A DNA stretch of 64,000 bases, taken from contig NW_019029042.1 of NCBI RefSeq assembly GCF_002105155.1, forward strand, positions 1 through 64,000. The letters run 5' to 3'. The position numbers and the translations under genes are program-made. The stretch comes from Lobosporangium transversale (lineage: Eukaryota > Mortierellomycota > Mortierellomycetes > Mortierellales > Mortierellaceae). A model generated the notes under the pieces. That model was not told where the DNA came from and made no database searches. It was given only the letters and a program-made list of their open reading frames with translations. Numbering within the stretch: the first letter of the stretch is position 1; every line of letters starts with the position of its first letter. Positions 1-11,517 of this stretch are shown piece after piece.

Positions 1-825
1 AAGTAGAGCAGTTGCATTTTGGATAGTTGATTTGGATAGTGATTTCATGTTATGATAAAGATATGGCAGATATGTAGAGTGTCGCTTGGTGTATCAGTGG
101 TGATGGTGCTATAAAGAAAGAATAAAGAATAAGAAAGAAGTAAGGGATGGACAAACCTGACATGTACTTTTTACCAAAACTGATGCAATGAGACATGACT
201 ATACAAATGGCGATTATTCGCTAATTGCGTCATTAATGAGAACAGCGATGAGAGTCCATGAAGGTGAGACAAATGAGAATGAGAAGCGGTGATGGTAGGG
301 AAGATCATTAGAAAGGAAAAGGAGAATGAGGATTGAATGTTAAAAATGCAAATTATTGCATCAGTTTTGGCACGCACCATAGATGTGGATCCATACACCA
401 CTCCCAAGGGGTAATCTATTCATGAACATGTCACAATTTAATCTTATATTGTTGTGTAACAACGAACATATACATCTTGTATCAATGAGCATGTCCCTTG
501 TATCAATAAACATACATCTTCTAGGGAACGCTTTACACGGATGCATGCATTCTTTTCATGGCACCATGGGTGTGTCTGTTTCCAACTTTTCACGTCTGAA
601 CGTGGTCAGGCTCTATTTTTAAAATACTCAATTTGACTTAACCTTTACAATTTTGGTATCCGAAAAAAAGTATTCTATCCAATTTAGAAACGTGTCTCTG
701 ACTTTCTGACGAGGACTCTAACATCCTGCATTCTTTCAAAAGCTATTTTTCAATAGGGATAGGATCACACCTTCACTATATTATTAATAATGTACATCTA
801 TAATAACCTTAATTCGCATGTCCAT
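1..825. other. gene-free stretch at left edge
   Basis: AT-rich sequence with only short open frames and no recognisable domain. It lies just downstream of the stop codon of the Crinkler-like gene, so its right part is that gene's 3' flank. I see no RNA gene or repeat here. Confidence 0.5.
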
Positions 826-3075
826 TCACCGCTCTGTTCTTGTTCTCATGTGCCTAAGTTCTGCTTGCAGATCAATCCCCATAATATATTGCTTGACATC
901 TAGGAGTTCCTTTGTAGCTTTGGAATCCACACGATTTGTCCCAGTCTTAAAATTTTGTTTCATGAACTCCTTAATCTGGTCTTGTGGAACAACAAAAATA
1001 AGTGCAACCTCCTCAGAGGAGTGAATCCACTTATTTTCTCGCATACTTTTCAAAAACGCTTTGAAGGGTTTGCTTTTGATGCCATGATCCTTGTTCGTCG
1101 TAACTTGAAGGAGATAGTTCGGAGCAAGTAACATATCCACACAGGCAAATCTTTTGCTATTTGGGATCCATAGCGATCCTTGCATCTTGTCCTTGTAACA
1201 TTCAAGAGTATTGAACCATTTAACGTCCGGGCGAGCTTTGATATCGATGGTTATTTCAGTATTGTCATCAAGGTTCCTGGCCTGAAAGCAACGGTTGCCT
1301 ATCCGTAGTATGCGCCGCATATAAAGCTCGAACATTGCTCCTCTATCTTCACCGACTTTGCCATTGGCAAGCCGATTCAATATTTCATTCCAAGTATTGT
1401 CGTCCGCTGCATCATACACCTTTTCCATGATATAATTTGAAGCCCATACTAATTTAAATCTGTCATGGTCTTCTGTCGGATAACGGTAAAGAAGACGGCT
1501 GCTGTACCATAGTGAATTCTTAGCTTGTTCAAAGTGTTGAAGTATCTTCATGTTGACAAGGGCTTGCTGAATGCGGTCAAGTGTACTCATTTCTATTTTT
1601 GCTCTCACTTCTTCTTTACAACGATCCTCTGCGGGGTATCTGCGCAGTCCTTTCTGCGGCACCTCGAGGACATACCTTGGCACTCCACCAATCAAATCAT
1701 ACAGGTGTTCCATAAAATCCTCAGGGACCATTTGAAAGGCTTCAACCTTGCTTCTGCATTCTTTTAACTCATCTAGCTCCCACGGAGCCATGTAGTACTT
1801 CCATTCGACTCTCTTTTCAATATCTTTATACGGATTCTTGTCATGGAAAGTTTTTGGTGACACTGAAAAGATAGTCCTGGCTTCCGTGAGCAGTGGTGTT
1901 GGTGGACCGTCGACTAGGAACCAAGTGCTGGGTAGATCCAGGAAGGGCCTAAAATCCTCTATGTCCCCATACCGAACAACAGATCGTCCACCAAAAGCAT
2001 AACACTTTGAACTTTCCTTTCTCTGGATGATAATAATAGGCGGGTCTTCAACATTACTCGTGGCAAGCATTCGGATAGCGAAGTATACGAGAAAGGATGA
2101 TTTACCTATATCGGCTGTCCCTGTAACAACAATTTTGTCGGCTGCAGGCCCTTTATCATCTCCATTTATATAAAGACCCTTGACGATTGTGTCGTAGAGT
2201 TCTTTGAAAGCTGACCTTACGTACAGATCTTTCATGTTGATCACGGGAAGCTTTGTCCCCAAAGGGCTGGATATCACGTCCAATTCTTGAAATGATCCGT
2301 TTTGGAGGGAAGTGGCCGTTCGGAATATTGAATAGTGCAGATCAGTCCTACTCACCCTGGCGCCATTATTAGCAAGTAATGAAACCAGTTCTTTACTCGT
2401 AAGCACGGAGAGATCAGGATCGCCGTTTATTATAGCCTTTTGGGCAAGTCCCGCTGCACTAATTGCCCTCATTAGGTTGTCCTCGTCTAGCTTGGTCTTT
2501 TTGGAGGAGCTCCTATCACCCTCGCCATCCTCTAGCTGATCTCGATCTCTTTTCGAAACTGTTTGTCAAAATATAAACAAATAGAATAGTTTCAGAAGGT
2601 AGTTTTGAAGCCTTAAGGCGAAAACATCAGTCGACCACCAACAAGAACTAAAGGCATACCTCGCTTCGGTACTTCAACAATAATGTAAATGAGATTATCT
2701 GCTGCCCCGTCAGGAAAGTAAAGTGTGGAGTTTTTCAAGTACGTTGTCAAGGACCTTGAGTGACCCTTTGGACAACTTGCGTATTCCCTCCCTTGTTGCA
2801 CCACCAGAGATGAGTTTAAGAGTGAGCAGATTAGCGGCGACATGATCGAGGTCCGGCTTCTTTGCTTTGATGGCCTTCTTTAATTCGTCAATAGTTTGGT
2901 CGGAATTAATGTTCACTGAGAATGCCGGTTCTCCTTCCACAAGGCAGAAAAGTTTCAGTTTAATTGGCTTGGGAGACTCGTTGTTTTTGGATTTTGCTGG
3001 AGATTTGTTGTCCGTGGTTGAAGATCTAGAGATTGGCGAATTCCGAGTACCCCTGACTGATTTTGCTTTCGGCAT
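826..3075 (-). CDS. Crinkler (CRN)-like protein: ubiquitin-like head, P-loop NTPase, restriction-nuclease-like tail; one-base frameshift
   Basis: Two exons, 2660-3075 and 826-2558, with a GT-AG intron (2559-2659). Exon 1 encodes a Ser/Lys-rich start and then the Crinkler-type ubiquitin-like header (KLFCLVEGE, FSVNI, TIDELKKAIK). Exon 2 carries a Walker A (GTADIGKSS), a Walker B-like strand ending in WFLVDG, and a C-terminal block with RGAMFELYMRR and a later VDMLL...LLQVT, resembling a PD-(D/E)xK nuclease core. Known family: Crinkler effectors with NTPase plus nuclease modules occur in oomycetes and in several fungi. Oddity: the header frame and the frame leading to the splice site are offset by one base at an A5 run (T5 at 2731-2735 on the plus strand), so the exon 1 frame stops before the intron. 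Either this is a sequencing indel or the gene is broken. Neighbours are transposon debris and gene-poor DNA, as expected for an accessory locus. No signal peptide is obvious. Confidence 0.72.
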
Positions 3076-3548
3076 TATTGTACAAGAATAAAAGAGTAAA
3101 AAGATCTGTTTGAGTAGTGAGATGCAACTGAAGGTTACAAAAAAAAACTGTAATTCTTTATGCCACCAAAATTACATCCCGTGATAGTAGCACACCGCTT
3201 TATAAATATATATGAACCTTTTTTTCCTTTGTGCTCTATAGCCCTTGATAAAGGTGTTGTTGGACCTAATCATGGTGATCGCCTCGGGAACTGACGCCAG
3301 AACTCCAGTTTCCTTTTCCTTTAAGTTTATGGGTGTTGATTTTGATATCTCTTGTCGGGGTACAATTTCCAACAAAAGATGGTTACTAGGCTTGAGAACA
3401 ATATTTTTAGTAAATTTTCTTTGAGGTTAAGGTAGTTGGCAAGAGATAGCTTATTTTTTAATTCAGTCAGGTGAACAAATAATTCCGGCCCTTAATCACC
3501 TTCCTTTCTTGCCAAGGTATAGTAAAAGGTCGAGTTGTTTACCAGCCC
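3076..3548. other. 5' flank of the Crinkler-like gene
   Basis: Upstream region of the minus-strand Crinkler-like gene. It is AT-rich, with a TATA-like stretch near 3205 (tataaatatata). No other coding unit is supported. Confidence 0.4.
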
Positions 3549-3651
3549 TAGGCTCGGTGCCATCCTGTCTGCAAAGTAGAGAGCCCGCCTTCCATTTATG
3601 GAACGGTGATTGGTGGCTTGCCGCTTTGCAGACAGGATGGCACCGAGCCTA
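3549..3651. repeat. 28-bp perfect inverted repeat with 47-nt spacer
   Basis: The arm at 3549-3576 is an exact reverse complement of 3624-3651 (core ggctcggtgccatcctgtct against agacaggatggcaccgagcc). The 47-nt spacer itself contains the small palindrome tccatttatgga. Both arms are flanked on their outer side by ccagccc. The element sits between the Crinkler-like gene and transposase debris. It could be the stem of a transcribed hairpin, a cruciform, or the fused ends of a small inverted-repeat transposon. Confidence 0.85.
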
Positions 3652-4827
3652 TACCAGCCCCTCCAGTAGGTAGCATCCAAAAATGGAAACATTTTTATAA
3701 AGATGCACTTACGGAGATGGATGGGAACGAGCCTAAGATCTGTCCTCGCTTGGATATATGCGATTCGGCCGTGGAGCCTCTGTGCGTACCTTTGAAGGGA
3801 TTCTCGTGGAGCATGCCTCGAGAAGTCTGACATCGAGAAGCGTCTCACAAAAAAGAGCCAGGTTTCACTCAGGCTGATAAGCAATAAAACAAGAACCCAT
3901 AAATGACAATGTCTAGCTTGTGTATAATGCGTCAAAAGACAAATGACTAATCTAACGCGTCTGTTACCTTGTTGTGGCTCTTTTCAGGCCGATAGCCCCG
4001 TCAAATCGTACGACGTTGAGAAAAGAATGCTACAACGGCGCTATTTGAATTAAACAAATATTTTAGGTTAACCATCTTCTCTTTTGTTTTACAATTAGTG
4101 ATACTCTTGATGCAACTTCCCCTACGTCTCAAGGTTTTGTGGATCGTACGTTATTAACCAATACAGCCATAACAGTTCATTCTACTTTTCTGCACGCTGG
4201 GCTCATGAAATACGTTTCCACAATGAAGGGTAGCCTTGTGATCTATAGTGATGAGACAGAAATGGTATAGTTCTTTACAAGGATGAAAGACATGAAAGCC
4301 ATTGATGACAATGATCAAAAAGCTAATAATGTCTTTGAAAGAAAGGAACCAGTCAAAGTATGAAAGAAAAGAGAACAAAGTATTTAGACAAGAATAAAAA
4401 GAACGCTTTTATTTTGATAACAAACACGAAACCAGAGACGCGCGAGACGCGTCACTTGTCTCTCGAACATCGCGGGTGAAGAGATTGAGCACAGCAAGCA
4501 TTTGCAAAAGCTCCTTTCAGAGTTACAGCGTTTTTAATTGTTTTCGCTAAGTAAAAATAAAGTTTCTCTATGTTTATTTTACATTTCTCCAATGAATAAA
4601 AAAGTTGTCCAAAGTTAAGTTAAAAAGTTAGCCGAAAAGGGCGGAGAAATTTATCCGAGTGTTTACAAATTTTGTCCAACCATGCAGTTCAAACATTCCA
4701 GAAGGTCATGCGGAAACAACCATGGAACCTTGTGATTTTATCGGCGCGTCCTGAAAATTATCCACCGCGTTGAATTTTTTTCTTGGAATTCAAAAAAAAA
4801 AAAAAGAAAAAACGCGTTGTAAAGAGC
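3652..4827. other. AT-rich spacer without a gene
   Basis: I see no coding region here. It contains a short CG-rich patch near 4436-4475 (gagacgcgcgagacgcgtc) and, towards the right, TTATCC motifs that appear in inverted orientation beyond the transposase remnant. Confidence 0.4.
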
Positions 4828-5265
4828 ATGGCGCGTTGGCGCGTTGGCACAATACCAGAAGGCAATGGTGGTCGTGGCCATGGTCGTGGTCGTGGGGGCC
4901 GTGGCCGTGGTAGGAATGCAGCATGACCTCCGCAGGTGTCCGAGGACGGTATAGTTGGTTGCTCAACAACGGGTGCCTATTTTAGGGACTTCATTTGTGA
5001 AGTCCTTGAGATATTGGAGGCTAAAGAGATGCATGGATATACTTTCCTAATGGATAATGCGCGTATTCACAAGTCTCCGCTAGTCAGGGACCTCATAGAA
5101 GAAGCAGGGCATTTTTGTGAATATCTACCCCCATACTCACCGTTCTTGAATCCGATTGAAGAATGCTGGTCAAAAGTCAAGAACACGTTCAAGAGGAGCC
5201 GCCTTGAGGCTGGTGAGACCATGCGCTCTAGGTTTCAGGACGCATTCAAGTCCATATCTCGGTAG
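4828..5265 (+). pseudogene. DDE transposase remnant (Tc1/mariner-IS630-like), interrupted by an in-frame stop
   Basis: The intact part (4936-5265) contains the end of a DDE_3-type catalytic domain: MDNARIHKS supplies the second Asp, and YLPPYSPFLNPIEECWS supplies the final Glu. Upstream in the same frame is a Gly-Arg repeat stretch (about 4858-4917) after an ATG at 4828. A TGA at 4924-4926 separates the two parts. The N-terminal DNA-binding domain and the first catalytic Asp are missing, so this copy cannot be an active full-length transposase. A poly-A run of about 33 follows at 5355. The Gly-Arg stretch may be part of the original protein or an unrelated low-complexity insertion. Confidence 0.75.
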
Positions 5266-5355
5266 GATTGTCAAAGTTGGATTCGTCATGCAACCACCTT
5301 CTTCCCAAGGTGTCTCAACAGAGAATATAATCTCTAGGTCTGTGAGAGTTCAGTG

Positions 5356-5388
<33 letters not shown>

Positions 5389-6342
5389 GCTAATATTTAG
5401 GATAATATGTATGTAAAGTTACTCAAATTGGTCGCCTATCTTGCTAATAAAGACATGATGTTTAGATAATTCTAATAATCGGTTCGGTTATCAGTTTGGA
5501 GAACTTGATAATATTTTAGACACATTCGGATAACTTGTGGGATAATTTTAATAGCTTAAATTGGATAAATCTTGTTTTTCTTTGGAGAAACTCAAATTGA
5601 AAATAGCGAATCCATTTTTTAAAATGGCGAAAACAATTAAAAACACTGTATAGAACAAAATATGCACCAACCAACTGTTTAGGCCCACTATCAGGCTTGA
5701 TATCGAGCCGAGAAGACTCAATGAACCAGAAGGATCCGTAGACAAAATACCAGAGCCTAAGGAAGATCGGAAGATATTAGTTCGAAAGATTAATCATTAA
5801 TCATAATCAACGAGCAGATCTCCTTTCTAGTTTAGTCTATATTCTATCGTCGATCACGCACTTTCGCGTGTCATCAAAGGCCCATTCTAGATGAAGCACT
5901 AGGGAAAATGGTTACACGACTCATAACAACATGCTTACTTAAGCTGCAATGAAAACCTTGAAGGCAATAAAATTTCATGGCGTTTGTGTGTCTTGGTTTC
6001 AAGACTGAGTGCTCTGTGCCACTCAAAATGCAGTCTTTATAATGATCCACCTAAGTGGTGAACGTCTAGGCTTAAAAATTGGCGAACATCGATGAATGGT
6101 CGTCGTTAACCAGCGGAAAGCGGGTAACAATCTTACATGAGTTGACGTATACATGTTAAACGTTAATCGGGGATTTGACAAGAGTGCAATGCCACTGACT
6201 ATGCCAGCCTCCAGGAACGAGATCCGACAAAGGTGCACGGACTTAAAATAAAAGCAAGATGCCTTGATATCCAACCTATTTTTTTATTATCCACTCTTTC
6301 CTCCTCTCATCTCCCCCATTCGGGCCATCTCTGCATTCAGAC
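5266..6342. other. AT-rich spacer with GGATAA motifs and poly-A tract
   Basis: This stretch holds a poly-A run at 5355-5387 and four GGATAA copies (near 5399, 5527, 5538 and 5564). They may be subterminal repeats of the decayed transposon. I see no gene. The right end is the promoter and leader of the TMEM184-like gene. Confidence 0.4.
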
Positions 6343-6452
6343 ATGTACTTATTTTACTCTCATGAATGTCCAGATTATGATTCTCCCGAGAATGATCCCT
6401 CAGGTTCAACTATATGGCCAGATCACAATGGTTTAAATGGAAAACGTAGGCT

Positions 6453-6484
<32 letters not shown>

Positions 6485-8616
6485 CTTTTCTTCTTCTCTT
6501 CTGTTTAGAGATACTTCCCTGTCATTCCTTGAAAAGATACACTTGAGCATTTAATGATTTTATAAAACGAAATGAAGAGAGATTTTTCTCCTCATTCTCC
6601 TGGTTATCGGTTTTTTATAACTCCATGCTCAATTGATCAACTTTGTTGTTACCTTATATCTCTATCTTTGTATCTCCTGTTAGGCCATCTCATCGGATGG
6701 GCCCTCTCTGGGACATGTGCTTTTTTCGCTACAGTGATTTCGTTCCATCTTCTGTACAGACATGCAAAGAACTACAATAAGGCAAGTATAACTAAAGGCT
6801 TGCCAACTTTTTTTCTTTTTTTCTTATGGCTGAGCTGAAGCTGACTCTATCTAATTGTTTTTGGTGCATCTTTACTGACCCATAGCCATCAGAACAACGT
6901 AAGCAATGTTTTTTTTTTTTTTTTTTTTTTTTTTTTTGTGGCGAGGTGCATTTACACACACTCATGATAGATAGCCGAAAGAAAAAATAACATTCTGCTA
7001 AAATGTTATGATAAATAATTCTAGGCCATATCATGCGAATCGTGCTCATGATCCCAGTCTATGCCATTATTTCCTTTCTTTCCTACCGGTTTTACAAGGA
7101 GGCCGTCTATTTCGAAACAATCCGCGACTGTTACGAGGCATTTGTGATCTATTCATTCTTCATCCTTTTGCTCACCTACCTGGGCGACGACAATGAGACG
7201 CAACGATCTAAAATCACTGGATCAGATCGGCGGAAACTTTTATATCCACTCAACTGTTTCTATTACAACCCACTAAATGAAAACTTTCTACATTACATGA
7301 AGTATGGTATCCTGCAATATGTGGCCATCAAACCTCTCTGCACTCTAGCCGCTGTCATCCTGCAATACTATGGACTGTACTGTGAAACCACATATGATTT
7401 TCACTTTGGAATGATCTACATTACCATCATCAACTTTTTCTCCGCAAGTGTGGCACTTTACTGTCTTGTAAGGTTTTCCCAAGAATTTATCTAAGGTCAA
7501 GTGTCGGTTACGTGTAGCTATTATTACTGGACTCGTCAACTGACTGTCGTTTTATTGTTTTTGTTATTTTTAATATTCAGGTCCTCTTTTATGAAACCAT
7601 CAGCTTGGAGATCCAGGAACATTGTAAGTTTTTGCGTAATACATCCTTGGCACAGGAGAGCTAAAGAGATGGTAGCATGTTATGGTCAAGAAGATAATAA
7701 CCAGGTCCTTCTGGTCTTCCCTTCCGTCTAGCGCCTCTCATGAAATTCTTTTGCGTTAAAATGGTCGTCTTCTTCTGCTACTGGCAGACATGTGTCCTCA
7801 GTCTTTTGGGCGCGCTTGGTATGTCTTCATAATCGTAACAGATTAATCAAGGGGTTTTTTTTCATAGAAAACCCCCATTGTCCGGTTGACAATATCAGGA
7901 ACACAGTTTATACAAAACGATTCTTTTTTTTTTTTTTTTTTTTTTAGAGGTTTTCAAGCCAGAGAATAACTGGTCCATCCTCAACGTAGAGCTCGGGATC
8001 TCATCCGTCTTAATTTGCATTGAAATGGTCGTTTTCTCCATTCTGCATGTCTATTCATTCAGTTATCGACCCTATGTCATTCCGGGCGTTACAACACCAA
8101 TCACAAAGTCACTATGGGATGGTTTCAATCCAGTGGACATGTTGCGTGAAATTGTGTGGGCCTGTCAGGATACTGTGCTCATGATCCAGGGCAAACCTAT
8201 GCCTGTTCGAGATGGACATCTGAGCATGAAGCTACAGCGAGCCCATACTACTCGTATCAGGAAGCGCGATAGGTTTTTTAAAAGTCGTAAGCCTGCAGGA
8301 GGTACTCAAGACTCGGCAGTAGCAAATCAAGGATCATCATCAACTCATCAGATATCTGCCAATGTGAGAGATCATCGGGAGCGTGAGCAAGATGAGGCTC
8401 GTGCAAGACTTCTCGCAAATGCTGATAGTAAGTGTTTATGGTCTGTCTTATGATTCGCAATGTCGCTGTTTGTAATGGGTCTGAAGAGTGATCTAACAGT
8501 TATTATTCGATCTGTTTCCGAAGGTCGCAACTATAGCTCGACATCCAGTGTCCCTGTATAAGATATCTCTACTATTTTTTTTAGATGCGGACTATAGAGA
8601 TCAGAAAGATCAATGA
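6343..8616 (+). CDS. TMEM184 / organic solute transporter alpha (OST-alpha)-like membrane protein
   Basis: Eight exons: 6343-6430, 6684-6781, 6886-6898, 7025-7449, 7581-7623, 7732-7818, 7948-8427 and 8585-8616. The protein matches the Solute_trans_a (DUF300) family: HLIGWALSG in the first membrane helix, then RHIMRIVLMIPVYA, RDCYEAFVIY and YYNPL, then KFFCVKMVVFF. Several hydrophobic helices are followed by a charged C-terminal tail. Members are seven-helix proteins of vacuolar or endomembranes; fungal functions are poorly defined. Exon 2 ends AAG and is followed by GCAAGT, so intron 2 is a GC-AG intron. Exon 3 is only 13 nt, and both fit the frame and the conserved family sequence. The ATG at 6343 is the first in frame and is short of any signal peptide. 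Poly-T tracts fill introns 1, 3 and 6. Confidence 0.88.
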
Positions 8617-8863
8617 TCAAGTTGGTGAATTCGCCCTATTGGTCTGTTTTTCCCACGGTGCCTATCACTATTATTCACCTCTTCTATTGCCAGCGATTGA
8701 CTTTGTTTTTTGGGTTCTTGGAATCATATCGATATCTCATCAAATAATCAATTAAATAAAAATTCCGGGCCTTTTTTTTTTTTTTTTTTTTTTTGTTTGT
8801 TTGTTTGTTCACCTCTTCTTCCCTGTCTTCTTCAATTCAACATAAAAGAAAGGCTGAAATCTA

Positions 8864-9007
8864 ATGTCAGGATTAACATTGCAGAGGAACGAATTCGTTC
8901 TTCCTACTTGGGTTAATGATGTCGTAGCAGGCACAGTCGGCGGTTGGGCACAGGTCATTTCAGGTACAGGAATCTCATTCATGCAAGTCCATGTCAAGAA
9001 TCCACTT

Positions 9008-9044
<37 letters not shown>

Positions 9045-9197
9045 CTTGTGGACGTAACGTTTATGGATCATAATGGTCTAGCGAATTCACTAGTTTTTCT
9101 CCCTCGTTTGTTTTCTCATAACTTATAGGTCACCCCTTCGATACATTGAAAGTAAATAAGCCTTGGGCGTTACAAACAGACTGTTGGATTGAATTGC

Positions 9198-9228
<31 letters not shown>

Positions 9229-10704
9229 GAAAAGAAAGGGGAGGTTGTAATATTAATTCTTTTGACCTTCTGGCCCTATTGAAATAGGTCCGACTACAGA
9301 CACAACCGAATCCACCAAAGTACAAGGGAGCCATGGATTGTTTAAGAATGACCATTAAGGAGGAAGGCGTAATGTTTGGATTTGGACGCTTTATTCTATC
9401 ATTGACTTTATTCAGCGGACTCTTTGTTCACCTTCACCGTCTTTGCTTTTTATATGTATATATATATATATATAGCCTTTGGGTCTCTACAAGGGTGTTA
9501 CTTCGCCATTAATGGGAATCGGAATTTGGTAGGGCTAACTAACAGCCTTTTTTTTTTTTTTTTTTTTTTTTGAGTTTATGTTACTGTTCATACAAAGGAT
9601 GACTCACAATTTCTTAATCTCCAATGGATAGCAATGCTGTGATGTTTGCAGCCAATGGGACTTTTAGACGCATTCTCCAAGGTGGCGATGAGACCAAGAC
9701 TCTTTCCTTGCGTGAGTTTATTATATATAATACTAACGATAACATGATAAAAAAAAAAAAAAAAAAAAAAAAAAACTCGTGACTGAAATTGATCAGATTT
9801 TTATTTTTTATTTTTTACTTTCTATAGTCGAAATTGGGACAGCAGGATCCATGGCGGGAGGTGTGATGGCGTTCGTCAACTGTCCCGTGGAGCTTTTAAA
9901 AGTCAAGCTTCAGACACAGTATGGTCCATCAGCAGGCATCCTCACCATTCCACCTTCAACTTCAACCACCATCGCTGTCAAACCTGTAAGTGGTCAAAAA
10001 AACAAAGCAAAACAAAAAAAAAAAAAAAAAAAAAAAAATGATCTGCTCCCAATCTTGACACATGGCAAACGGTTACACAGGTTAAAAAAAAACAAACAAC
10101 TTTTTATCATTCCTCATTTTCATTGTAGTACAAGGGAGTACTGGATGCAGGCATCCGGACTTTCCGCAAGCAGGGATTGAGAGGTCTTTATCGTGGCATG
10201 GACATTACATTGCTGCGTGATATTCCTTCCTACTTTTCGTACTTTGGTAAAACTTTTTTTTTTTTTTTTTTCTAAACGTCAAAATTTCTAGGGGTCGAGT
10301 GTTCAAATGATGTTTTTTTATTAATTTTTTTTTTTTTTTTTTCTTTTCTTACTCACATTCTCATAGTAACTTATGAAGGAGGCAAACGGATATTGGCTCA
10401 TCTTAACCATAATGGACGTGTAGATCAGTTGACGACCCCTGAGTTGTTATTGGCAGGTGGTATTGCTGGCTTTGGAGCTTGGGTTCCTTGCTACCCTCAG
10501 GATGTGATCAAATCTAGGATGCAAAGCAACTTGAGTTACAAGAGTTCTTTAGAATGTTTCCGCTCCCTCCGGGTCGAAGCGAGTGGTGGTAATTGGAAGG
10601 TCTGGTTCAAGGGCTTCGGTCCTACGATGGCGCGTGCATTCCCTGCCAACGCTGCCACATTCTTTTTCTATGAAATGACCATGAAGTTTATGCGCGGAGA
10701 ATAG
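8864..10704 (+). CDS. mitochondrial carrier (SLC25 family), carnitine/ornithine-like subgroup
   Basis: Eight exons: 8864-8963, 9129-9151, 9288-9368, 9476-9528, 9632-9711, 9828-9985, 10129-10246 and 10367-10704. They encode about 316 residues, normal for the family. The three signature motifs of a tripartite carrier are present: HPFDTLKVRLQT, CPVELLKVKLQTQ and YPQDVIKSRMQS, each after a first helix of a repeat. Helix 4 has LLRDIPSYFSYF. The RD pair there is typical of the carnitine/acylcarnitine and basic amino acid (ornithine, arginine) carriers. It should exchange metabolites across the inner mitochondrial membrane, but the substrate cannot be fixed from sequence alone. It is tail-to-tail with ornithine aminotransferase. 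Exon 2 is only 23 nt, and most introns carry a long poly-A or poly-T run. Confidence 0.9.
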
Positions 10705-11143
10705 ATTGACAAAAATAAATATTTTAAATAATAATGTTATACCATGCAAAGAGCGTAAGTACTGGCATTGGTTTTTGGATGCTATTGCGATTGAATATTT
10801 ATTATTATAGGAAGCAAGTGTGGACGAAGTAATGTCCTGGATAAAAGTACAGAAAAGTAAAAAGTAAAAGGTAATCGAAAATACATAATGATGCTAATAA
10901 TTATAGTAATGACAGGGATGATTATTTACAACATCCTGCTAGGCCAGCTTTAAAGAAAGTAATATATAAGCATGGTCCCAACAAAATAGAAGATGTCCGT
11001 TGAAAAATGAACTGATAAAATAAAAAAAAATAAAAAAAAACCGTGAAAGGCTTGAAAGGTAGGAAAAAGAGGAGCCGCAAAACAACAATAAAGTTTTTTT
11101 TACGCCCGTAATGATCATCCCCTCCCATCGAACTCGTTCGCTT

Positions 11144-11201
<58 letters not shown>

Positions 11202-11517
11202 GACGTAGAAATCCAACAGGATCCTTAAAAAGGATGCCCAACCACTTCAGACTCATTTTCCCTTCGAATCTCCAGCTACTAAAAAGCAGCTGGGTTCAAA
11301 GAAAAAGAAAAAAAGGAAATCTAGTTAATACATTCGCGTTCAGCGCTCTTCTCTCCCCCACCCTTGAACAAAACGTCCAAGCCGATCTGGGTTCTCCGTT
11401 CATCTTCTATCCTGTATTCTCGATAACCCTTTTCCCTTCCTCTTCAGCCCTCCATTTCAGAACCCACTTTCCCCCATCGATGCTCTCACGGCCGTGAAAT
11501 AAATAACCAGACCACAC
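10705..11517. other. convergent intergenic region with T26A28 tract
   Basis: Shared 3' flank of the carrier (plus strand) and ornithine aminotransferase (minus strand). It includes a T26 run followed directly by A28 (11146-11199). No coding region is supported. Confidence 0.5.
11146..11199. repeat. T26-A28 homopolymer junction
   Basis: An uninterrupted run of 26 T (11146-11171) is followed directly by 28 A (11172-11199), a self-complementary 52-54 bp block between two convergent genes. It could fold as a hairpin in either strand's transcript and might act in 3' end formation of both genes (inference). Confidence 0.85.

Noticed and set aside
3492..3935. 147-codon minus-strand frame over the inverted repeat
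   Set aside because: Its composition is random-like, it contains both repeat arms, and no domain is recognisable. The open frame is best explained by chance.
7345..7539. Minus-strand frame with CHTCGEKV
   Set aside because: It only superficially looks like a zinc motif. It is antisense to a clearly conserved exon of the TMEM184-like gene.
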